This document shows, in pieces, positions 26,059 through 33,647 of a stretch of DNA of 64,000 bases. Origin of the DNA: LMUY01 sp965199005 (lineage in GTDB: Bacteria > Pseudomonadota > Alphaproteobacteria > Acetobacterales > Acetobacteraceae); the NCBI GenBank assembly GCA_965199005.1, contig CBDAQK010000001.1, positions 2,108,001-2,172,000 on the forward strand. The letters run 5' to 3'. Each line of letters begins with the position of its first letter. The first letter of the stretch is position 1. Position numbers and translations under genes: made by a program. The notes under the pieces were generated by a model. It saw only the letters and a program-made list of their open reading frames with translations, searched no databases and was not told the origin of the DNA.

Positions 26059-27243
26059 ACCAAGGCTGGAGCGGCTGCACGGAATGGATGAAGTCGTGGC
26101 CTGGGGTCTAGATCTCGCGCGTGACCTGGGGGCGTTCGGGCGCGGCGAGTTGGACTGGGCTGATGTTGACAAAGGCTGCCTCCTAAGCGGCCCACCCGGG
26201 TGTGGAAAAACACTGTTTGCCCGTGCGCTCGCCGAGACCTGTCGCCTGCCGCTGGTGAGTGGCTCGTATGGTAGCTGGCTCGGATCGGGTCACGGGCATC
26301 AGGGTGATCTGCTCAAAGCCATGGCGAAAAGCTTCGCAGAGGCACGGTCCAAGGCTCCCTCCATCCTGTTCATCGACGAGATCGACAGTTTTCCAAACCG
26401 CTCGACCATCACGCATCACTATGCCGACTGGGAAATTCAGGTGGTCAATGCGCTCCTCGCCGAGATCGACGGCGTGGAGGGGCGTGAAGGCGTTGTTCTC
26501 GTCGGGGCGTGCAATCACCCGGAGAAGTTGGACCCCGCGCTTGTCCGGAGCGGACGGTTGGATCGGCATTTTCGGGTCAGCCTGCCTAACTGCGCGGCGC
26601 TGGAGCGCATCATGCGCGAGCACTTGAGCACCGATCTGGACGGCGTCTCGTTGGCAGTCGCTGCGCTGGCCGCGGCAGGATCGAGCGGAGCCGATTGCGA
26701 ACGGTTGGTCCGAGGCGCCAGACGGCGGGCCCGCTCCGTAGGTCGTGCCGTAGCGATCGAGGATCTGATGGCTGAAATCGGCGGCGACGATCCCCGCCCA
26801 TTGGAGGCTGTCCGGGTTGCCGCCGTTCATGAGGCGGGACACGGCGTGACTGCTTGCGTGCTGCGCCCAGGTGCTCTCCAGGCGCTGACGTTGAGAAGCA
26901 ACGGTGACGAAGGTGGCCTCACGTCTTCGCGCTGGTCAGGCGACTTGGTGCGGGCCAAGGATGTTAATGATCGCTTGACCTTCCTGTTGGCGGGCCGGCC
27001 TGCCGAGGAGGTACTCTTTGGGGAACCATCCGCCGGGTCGGGAGGCGGCGCCGCGAGCGACCTGGCGTCGGCCACTTGGCTGGCTGTGCACGCATCCACC
27101 TCTCTTGGTTTCGATGCCAACGCGGGCTTGGTCTGGTCTGGTCGTCCAGACATCGCAACGCTCCCGGAGTTGATGGCGGCCGACCCCGATCTCAGACAGC
27201 GCGTTCGCCAGGCTCTCGACAGTGCTTACGCCGATGCACTTAG

Positions 27244-28544
27244 GGCTCGAGCCGGAATAAACGAATCGGGGACTAGGAATCGGGTTGCAAGGTGTACTAG
27301 CCTGAGAATGTGATCGACACTCTTGCAATCAAAGCCCGTTTCGAGGCGCTTGCCCCTTTTCTCAATGAGCGAGCTCGTCGGCTTTTTGCTGCAACCGAGG
27401 CTCGTTTGGCAGGCCTGGGTGGGGTGAGTGCCGTGTCCACTGCCACTGGCGTAGCGCGCAGCACGATTGGGCGTGGCTTGGCTGAACTCGGGCGTGAGGA
27501 GAACCCGCCCTCTGATCGGGTCCGTCGCCCTGGTGGTGGACGCAAGCAGAAGGTGGACACAGAGCCTGGGCTACTCGACGCTTTGTCCAAGCTGGTGGAG
27601 TCAGCGATCCGCGGCGATCCGGAGGCGGCCCTCCTATGGGTGAGCAAGAGTCAGCGACACCTCGCCGCGGCCTTATCGGAACAGGGCTTCACCGCAAGTC
27701 AAAAGCTGGTTGGACGTTTGCTGCGGCGCCTGGGTTTCAGCCTGCAAGCCAATCGCAAAACCAGCGAGGGCACGAGCCACCCGGACCGCAATGCACAATC
27801 CGAGCACATCAATATGCTCGTCAACGCTTTCCAGGCAGCGGGACAGCCTGCCATATCCGTCGACACGAAAAAGAAGGAGCTTGTCGGAGACTTCAAGAAT
27901 AACGGGCGTGAATTGCGCCCTCGGGGGCAACCGGAGCCGGTGCGGGTGCATGATTTCGCTATTCCAGAACTTGGCAAGGTGTCGCCCTATGGCGTGTATG
28001 ACATTGCCGCCAATACCGGCTGGATCAATCTCGGCGTTACAAGTGACACGGCAGCATTCGCCGTCGAAAGTATCCGCCGCTGGTGGTTCGAACTTGGACA
28101 GGCACGTTATAAGAGGGCTCGTCAGATCCTGATCACGGCTGACTGCGGAGGTAGCAACGGTGCCCGCGTACGCCTTTGGAAAAGCGAACTGCAAAAACTT
28201 GCTGACCAAACGAGGTTGTCCATTACCGTGGCACATCTACCGCCCGGCACCAGCAAATGGAACCGCATCGAGCATCGCCTGTTTGCATTCATCACACAGA
28301 ACTGGGAGGGCAAACCTCTGATCACACACGAAGTGATCATTCAGTTGATCGCCAACACCAGGACCACGACGGGGCTCACCGTCCAGTGTCGCCTCGATGA
28401 GAACGACTACGAAAAAGGTGTCAAAGTTTCTGATGCCGACATGGCCGCACTCAATATCACGCCGTCCAATTTCCATGGTGAATGGAACTACACCATCGCG
28501 CCACGCCGGAAGCGATGTTGAAGCAGTTATTACAGCTCAGGTCC
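27244..28544 (+). mobile_element. ISAzo13-family insertion sequence, apparently complete
   Basis: About 1.3 kb. The outer ends are imperfect inverted repeats: GGCTCGAGCCGGAATAAACG on the left, and GGACCTGAGCTGTAATAACT read inward from the right. It is flanked by TTAG (CTTAG) on both sides at 27240-27243 and 28545-28548, consistent with a target duplication. It carries one transposase gene and lies inside the AAA-M41 gene. Clean ends and an intact transposase suggest a recent insertion. Confidence 0.85.
27310..28521 (+). CDS. ISAzo13-family transposase
   Basis: A full-length 403-residue transposase. The N-terminus has a helix-turn-helix (STATGVARSTIGRGLAELGR). The DDE core includes ISVDTKKKELVGDFKNNGRE, ILITADCGGSNGARVRLWKS and HLPPGTSKWNRIEHRLFAFI, providing Asp, Asp and Glu. 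Family members move by cut-and-paste. The start codon is GTG at 27310; the frame is uninterrupted to the TGA at 28521. Confidence 0.94.
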   Translation: MIDTLAIKARFEALAPFLNERARRLFAATEARLAGLGGVSAVSTATGVARSTIGRGLAELGREENPPSDRVRRPGGGRKQKVDTEPGLLDALSKLVESAIRGDPEAALLWVSKSQRHLAAALSEQGFTASQKLVGRLLRRLGFSLQANRKTSEGTSHPDRNAQSEHINMLVNAFQAAGQPAISVDTKKKELVGDFKNNGRELRPRGQPEPVRVHDFAIPELGKVSPYGVYDIAANTGWINLGVTSDTAAFAVESIRRWWFELGQARYKRARQILITADCGGSNGARVRLWKSELQKLADQTRLSITVAHLPPGTSKWNRIEHRLFAFITQNWEGKPLITHEVIIQLIANTRTTTGLTVQCRLDENDYEKGVKVSDADMAALNITPSNFHGEWNYTIAPRRKRC

Positions 28545-28660
28545 TTAGTCTGATCCGTCGCCACTTAACCGCGGTCAATGCCGTTGCGACCGAACTCGTG
28601 AAGCGTTGCGCCCTCAGCGGTGACACGGTCGCTGGTCTTCTCACTCAGCATGCTGGGTCG

Positions 28661-28875
28661 TGTAACACATCATACAACATGGTTTTGAAAAGCGGCATTT
28701 CGCAAGACGAGTATCGTCCTCCCGTTACACCATGTTTGCAAAACGCTTAAAACAGGTTGTGCAACACAAATTGCAAGTGGCCGCTGAATTCGTGCAACGC
28801 ATAAAACGCGTTCGTGGATCACAAAACCCAGGGTCGGGCAACACGGCAACGCGTAACGCAACACATAATACGCGT
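28661..28875. repeat. Cluster of short GCAACACA-like direct repeats
   Basis: Variants of G(T/C)AAC(A/G)CA recur many times within 215 bases (TGTAACACAT at 28661, TGCAACACAA near 28760, TGCAACGCATAA near 28793, and GCAACACGGCAACGC plus GTAACGCAACACATAA at 28838-28868). Local AT content is higher than in the neighbours. They overlap the last codons of the restored AAA-M41 frame. Iterons, a partition site or simple decay are possible; no replication gene is adjacent. Confidence 0.35.
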
Positions 28876-28893
28876 CGCAGATACCGGGGGAAC

Positions 28894-28909
28894 ACCGTAA
28901 CTTTACGGT
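28894..28909 (+). promoter_or_regulatory. Perfect 7-bp palindrome, possible operator
   Basis: ACCGTAA-CT-TTACGGT is a perfect inverted repeat just after the short-repeat cluster. The region 28751-29154 contains no gene that I can support, so the palindrome has no obvious target. It could be a regulator site for a lost gene. Confidence 0.35.
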
Positions 28910-29154
28910 ATGCTGCCGGAGGAGGCCGAGGCGGCATCCGCTGGCGTTCAGCGGGAGATTTGCCCCAGTGGCAATGATGTCGGCCATGCGCCAATCTCGG
29001 CCGCTCAGGCTTCCCGGAAAGCTGTCCGAAAGCGGACGCGACTCCATTCAGTTGCAGCAACAGAGTTTGCTCAAGGCCCTATTCGCAATTTCCTGCGGCC
29101 CTTCTTCGTAAATTACGAGTCTTCGGGAAGGCGTCGGCCCAAAGGTTCGGCCCT

Positions 29155-29331
29155 ATGCCTCGGGCAGCAACTCTTGTCAGCACGAAGAGTTCGGCGGCCA
29201 TCCACGGCGGCCGCGCCGACGTCGCGTTCACCCCGAAGGAAGGCCGGATCGCCGTCGATGTCTGTGCGGCAGATGGCCGGCACATCTCCGGCGAACTCGC
29301 CGGCGGCGAGCATGTCCAAATCGCTGCCTGA
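29155..29331 (+). CDS. Small hypothetical protein
   Basis: A 58-residue open frame starting MPRAATLVSTKSSAAIHGGR and ending GELAGGEHVQIAA. It has alternating hydrophobic beta-like segments (RADVAFTPKEGRIAVDVCAA), good codon composition for this genome and a stop before the AbiU2-like gene. The family is not recognised and no strong ribosome-binding site is seen. Low confidence. Confidence 0.35.
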   Translation: MPRAATLVSTKSSAAIHGGRADVAFTPKEGRIAVDVCAADGRHISGELAGGEHVQIAA

Positions 29332-29462
29332 TCATCGCAAGGTTATAGGTAGGGAGGGCTGTCCACTGGACGGTGGGTCGCCCTTTCTGGCATCCAGGAA
29401 CCCGCCTGGCGCGTTCTTTCCTTAACTGGCACCATGCAGCCCATAGAGCGTGGAAGACCAAC

Positions 29463-30221
29463 ATGGAAATGGACGACCCCGCTATCGTCGATCTCATCGA
29501 ACTGGTCAGCGCCGCGCAGAAGCAATTCGACTGGGCGGTCGCCTACCACGAGGCATGGAAGCCCATGGCGTTCGACGCCGAACTGCACGAGCGCATGGGC
29601 ACGTCCAGGGCCTCGAATACCTTCAAGATCATCAGGACGGCCCTGCGCCGGGAGATGGTCTTGTCTCTGATGAAGCTTTGGGATTCCAACCCGGATGGTA
29701 TCCGGATGTCGAAGGTCTGGACGACCTTACGGAACAAGCATGTGGTCAGGGCTCTGGGTGTGGACCGGGCCAAAGGTGTCTCCCGGCCGTCCCGCTACCT
29801 ACCAAATGGCATCAGCGGCCTGTCCGAAATCGAGGACGAGATGTGCAAGGACATCATCAGGAAGGCCAATCTGGTAAAACTAATGATCGCCAAATACATG
29901 ACCGGCGGGTCCCACCATGGAACCATGAAGCGGCTTACTAACTTGCGGAACGAGCACCTTGCACATCACCAGGTGAAGGCAACGTCGGCAACCGTAGCGG
30001 ACAACATCGACGACGAGATCGAGGAATTCTACAACTTCAGCTCGGATTTAATACAGGAGCTGCTGAGCCTAGTAAGCGGCGTTGCCTACGACCCGGACGA
30101 CACCGCTAACGTTCACCGCGTCTACGCGGAGAACTTCTGGCTGCCAGTGAAGGGGGAGATGACCGAGGGACACCCCAGATTTCGGGCGCGCAGGTCGCCA
30201 CCAAGGGAGATCAAGGATTAG
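29463..30221 (+). CDS. AbiU2-like HEPN-domain protein
   Basis: A 252-residue helical protein starting MEMDDPAIVDLIELVSAAQK. Residues 35-60 read ERMGTSRASNTFKIIRTALR, then REMVLSLMKLWD. The motif LRNEHLAHHQ at about residue 160 is the R-N-x4-H signature of HEPN domains, in the arrangement typical of the AbiU2 family (abortive infection). HEPN proteins with this motif are usually RNases. No antitoxin-like partner (for example a nucleotidyltransferase) is adjacent. The neighbour on the opposite strand is a MauJ-like gene that ends inside this one. Confidence 0.75.
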   Translation: MEMDDPAIVDLIELVSAAQKQFDWAVAYHEAWKPMAFDAELHERMGTSRASNTFKIIRTALRREMVLSLMKLWDSNPDGIRMSKVWTTLRNKHVVRALGVDRAKGVSRPSRYLPNGISGLSEIEDEMCKDIIRKANLVKLMIAKYMTGGSHHGTMKRLTNLRNEHLAHHQVKATSATVADNIDDEIEEFYNFSSDLIQELLSLVSGVAYDPDDTANVHRVYAENFWLPVKGEMTEGHPRFRARRSPPREIKD

Positions 30222-31121
30222 CCGCCCGACCGTCCGAGATCGACGTTGGAGCTTCATCACCGATCACCTCGCTCGAGTTGTGGCCCAACGTTCCGAGGCG
30301 AAAGGCTATTCCCTCGGCTGCATCCAGGTCGAGTAAGGCGCAGACGAGGGCCTCCAGCGGCTTGAACGACCTGGTCAGGAGGTTGGTCGTCCCACCAAGC
30401 GTGCGCGGGTCTCCACCTTGTATTCTACGGCGTGCGCTGCCAGCGAGCGAGCCTCCTCGATCAGAGCGGTTCTGTGCTGCCGCGGACGCCGCAACTCGTC
30501 GAGTAGGACACCATGTTCATCGACGAATGCCTGGTAAGCCTTATTCCGTCCGAGGTCGCCATTCCCCCGGCAGAAATGCCATTCGATAGATCGGTAGCCG
30601 TTGAGCCATCTGACCTCCAAAGGCATGTCTGGATCGGAAAACCGCGCCAGATAGAAAAGCTGATGAGTAAAGTCGGGCTTCCAAGCCGCTAGCATGCGGG
30701 CTGCCAGACTGTAGTCGACCGGCTTTGGCTCCTGTACCGCCATCCTCACGGACCGGATCGGGGCGTCGAAGCCGCCGGGCATCACGAGCAGCATTGTCTC
30801 GGCGGCGTTGCGGGCCACGGTTACAGGCTTGGTGACAAAATTGCTGAGGAAGCCGGATGCCACGGCTACCCGGCTGACCCATTGTTGGCAGTAGGTGTGG
30901 GCACACCGGCGCGCGGTCTCGGGATCTGTTGTATCCAGGACCACCCGCATATGCCGTATTATGAATTCGTCCCCGTATAGCCCCAACTCCGTAACAACAG
31001 AAGGGTCAAATGCCAGGGTCTTGGTTATGGAACTGGGCGAGACGACTTTCCCCTCATTATCGGAGAGCCAGCCCGGGTCGAAGACGATGTCGACATGCCA
31101 CATGGATTCGTAACTGCTCAC
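30211..31121 (-). pseudogene. MauJ-like hypothetical protein with a C-terminal frameshift
   Basis: From a GTG at 31121 (or ATG at 31103) the frame runs to a stop at 30375, giving 248 residues. These include VMPGGFDAPIRSVRMAVQEP, FYLARFSDPDMPLEVRWLNG and YRSIEWHFCRGNGDLGRNKA. This last region resembles proteins annotated as methylamine utilisation protein MauJ, a family of unclear role and not in a mau cluster here. One base shift near 30388-30395 opens a convincing continuation, TNLLTRSFKPLEALVCALLD then LDAAEGIAFRLGT, to a stop at 30211. The gene is therefore probably truncated by a frameshift. It converges on and overlaps the AbiU2-like gene by 11 bases. Confidence 0.6.
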
Positions 31122-31208
31122 CCCCCCGTCGGGCCGAGTGATCGCCCACTATAGGGGCTGGGACCCATTGGGGAGTCAAATCTCTGGTTGACACGGTAAC
31201 GGCGGTTT

Positions 31209-31231
31209 CGATTCACCGTATTTGTGAATCG
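31209..31231 (+). promoter_or_regulatory. Palindrome overlapping the IS66 transposase start codon
   Basis: CGATTCAC-CGTATTT-GTGAATCG is a perfect 8-bp inverted repeat whose right arm begins with the GTG start codon. It could form an RNA hairpin that limits transposase translation, or be part of the element end. A TTGACA at about 31191-31196 lies just upstream. Confidence 0.45.
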
Positions 31232-32382
31232 TGAAGCCCTTCTCGCCCTCTCCAAGGATGACCTGGTTGCCCTGGTCCTGGCGCAGCACGACCTCATCGA
31301 GAAGCTGACCGCGCAGGTCCAAACCTTGAGCGCTCGCGTCGCCGAGTTGGAGGCCAGGCTCAACACTCCGCCCAAGACGCCGGACAACTCCAGCCTGCCG
31401 CCCGCCAAAGGTCAGAAGCACAATGTGCCGGACCGCTCCAAAAAGCCTCGCCATGGCCGACCCGGCATCACCCGCGCGCTCGCGGAACATCCCGACCGCA
31501 CCATCATTGCGGCACTGTCTGCCTGCCCGCACTGCGATGCCCCGCTCAGTCTGACCGACCAGCCCCTCATCCATGCCTACGACCATATCGACCTACCGCC
31601 GATCCGGCCCATCGTCACCCGCATCAACCGCCATCGCGGCGTCTGCCCCCGTTGCCAAAACGACGTGAGCGCCCCGGCGCCCGAAGGCTTTGCGCCCGGA
31701 TCACCGTTCGGCCCGCAAATCTGCGCGCTCATTATCCACCTGCACGTTACCCAGGCCATCGGGTTCCAGCGCCTCGCCCGGCTGATGGCCGAAGCGTTCG
31801 GCCTGGTCATCAGCGAAGGCGCCATCGCCAACATCTTGGCCCGCGCTGCCGAACCGCTGCTCGCCGCTGTTGAACCGATTGCCGCCGCCGTGCGCGCCAG
31901 CGCGGTGGTGGCGTCGGACGAGACCACCGCGCGGGTCAGCGGCAAGACCTGGTGGCAGTGGGTCCTGCTGAGTTCGACGGCGATCTGCCATGTGATCGCC
32001 AATACCCGGGCGGCCTCGGTGGTCAGCACCTTCATGGACGGTGCACGGCCGCAGGTCTGGGTCGCGGACCGTTACGGCGGGCAGGCAGGGCATGGCGATG
32101 TCCGCCAGATTTGCCTGGCCCATCTGCTGCGTGATGCCAACTACGCCATCGAAGAGGGCTGTGCGGCGTTTGCGCCCCGCTTCAAGGCGGTGCTGCTGCG
32201 CGCCGTGGCGATCGGCCAACGGCGCGAGCGGCTCAAGGACAGCACGCTGGCGCAGTATCACGCCGATTTGGACAGGCGATTGGACCGGCTGCTAGCCGAA
32301 CCCGCACCAGACACCAAGGCAGCGCGGCGATTGTTCCGCGCCATGCGGCGCAACCGCGACGACCTGTTCCGTTTCGTCAGCC
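31224..32382 (+). pseudogene. IS66-family transposase (TnpC), 3'-truncated
   Basis: An open frame from GTG 31224 encodes the N-terminal three quarters of an IS66 transposase. It has a leading coiled coil (LIEKLTAQVQTLSARVAELE), the Pro-rich linker, a zinc ribbon (CPHCDAPLS and CPRCQNDVS), then the DDE core (ASDETTARVSGKTWWQWVLL, DRYGGQAGH, CLAHLLRDANYAIEEG) and the helical part up to RRNRDDLFRFVS. After that the sequence turns into an oppositely oriented IS66 copy, so the last catalytic region is lost although the frame stays open to 32618 by chance. Not functional. Confidence 0.88.
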
Positions 32383-33086
32383 GTGCAGCGTCTCCACGAT
32401 CGGCCGGCTTCGCTCCTGGCGCACGGCCCGGCGGTGTTCGGCCGGGTGGCCACGGATCTCGGCCTCGATGGCATACAGCGCGCGGACCCGCACCAGCACC
32501 TCGGCCGCCAGCGGCGACTTGTCGGAGACATACTGGTCGTAGAAGTGCCGCCGCATGTGCGACCAGCAGAACGCCAGCGTCACCGACCCGTCGGTGCGCG
32601 CCCCGGCCAACGCCTTGAACCCGCTGTAGCCGTCGACCTGCAACACGCCGCGGAACCCGGCCAGGTGCCCAGCCGGACGCTCGTTCTTGCGGTCGTCCGA
32701 GTAGACGTAGGCTGCCATTGGATGACCAGGGCCCTTCCAGGGCCGATCGTCCACGGCGTAGCACCACAGCCGCCCGGTCTTGGTCCGCCCGCGGCCCGGA
32801 TCGAGCACCGGCAGGGTGGTGTCGTCGGCGAACACCTTGGGCGAGCCCAGCACCGTGCCGAGCATCAACTCGTAAAGCGGTGTCAGCCACCAGCATGCGC
32901 GGCCTACCCAGTTCGCCAGCGTGGAGCGGTCCAGCCTGATGCCTTGCCGCTCCAGCATCTGTGCCTGCGATACAGCGGCAGGGAGTCGGCGAACTTGCTG
33001 ACCACCACGTGCGCCACCAGCGCCTCCGTCGGCATGCCGCCATCGACGGGGCGATCGGGTGCGGGGGCTACGATCGCCGGAGCGCT
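32377..33086 (-). pseudogene. Second IS66-family transposase fragment, inverted
   Basis: Read leftward, it contains IDGGMPT-like EALVAHVVVSKFADSLPLYR, a one-base shift near 32985, then QMLERQGIRLDRSTLANWVG, KVFADDTTLPVLDPGRGRTK, LQVDGYSGFKAL, FCWSHMRRHFYDQ and finally RQERSRPIVETLHG at 32377. This is the central DDE part of an IS66 TnpC from a different IS66 subgroup than the copy to the left. Both its start and its end are missing. It is joined tail-to-tail to the first copy. Confidence 0.85.
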
Positions 33087-33502
33087 CATGCTCGAACAAA
33101 ACGACGAGTGGACCGTCACCGCCTTCGCCCAGGACGACGCTGCCGCCGCTCGCAAGCAGTGGCGCGACGTCGCCGACCAGGCCCGCCCACGCGTGCCCAA
33201 ATTGGCCAAGCTGATGGACGAGGCCGAAGCCGACGTGCTGGCCTACATGGGGTTCCCAGCCCAACACCGAGCCAAGATACACTCCACCAACCCGATCGAA
33301 CGGCTCAACGGCGAGATCAAACGTCGAAGCGACGTCGTCGGCATCTTTCCAAACGAAGCTGCTGTCACGCAACTAAATCGGTGCCTTGCTGCTGGAGCAA
33401 AACGACGAGTGGGCCGTGCAGCGCGCACGCTACATGACGCTGAAAACCATCGCGCCACTCAGCGATGATGTCCCCGTCAGCCTGCCGCCCTTGGCAGCCT
33501 GA
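33087..33502 (+). pseudogene. IS256-family transposase fragment
   Basis: The fragment reads AFAQDDAAAARKQWRDVADQ, PKLAKLMDEAEADVLAYMGF and HSTNPIERLNGEIKRRSDVV, the C-terminal part of an IS256 (Mutator-type) transposase with its catalytic Glu region. A shift near 33375 is needed to continue into LEQNDEWAVQRARYMTLKTI and a stop at 33502. The fragment is preceded by LMLEQNDEWTV, a second copy of the same C-terminal motif, so it looks like a recombination product of two IS256 copies. The bases 33503-33647 contain no gene I recognise. Confidence 0.82.
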
Positions 33503-33647
33503 TCGAGCAACTAACCCTGCTCAGCAACGCCGTTGCTACACCACGGCCTGGGACATGATCCGCCGGTACGGCGCAGCAGGGTCGGCTATCAGCGCGTGGC
33601 TGAAGTCGCTGGGCGACGCCGGGCTGCGCCGCGTGATGCGGTCATCG

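Larger units (their letters stand above)
26006..28750 (+). pseudogene. FtsH-like AAA ATPase / M41 zinc peptidase, interrupted by an ISAzo13 element
   Basis: The 26006-27243 part encodes an AAA module with SGPPGCGKTLFARALAE (Walker A), ILFIDEIDSFPNR (Walker B) and an SRH-type arginine region (LVRSGRLDRHFRVSLP), then an M41 peptidase domain with VAAVHEAGHGVTACVL (HExxH) and the distal Asp region GGGAASDLASATWLAV. At 27243 the frame runs into an insertion sequence. Excising 27244-28544 plus one copy of TTAG (28545-28548) restores an exact in-frame continuation, ADALSLIRRHLTAVNAVATE and so on, to a stop at 28750. Uninterrupted, it would be a cytosolic ATP-dependent protease without FtsH membrane helices. 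Its start is uncertain (GTG 26006, ATG 26084, or the upstream frame). Confidence 0.85.

Noticed and set aside
28910..29425. Open frame of 171 codons on the plus strand
   Set aside because: Poor codon character and no motif; it overlaps a better small frame at 29155-29331 and is preceded only by a palindrome.
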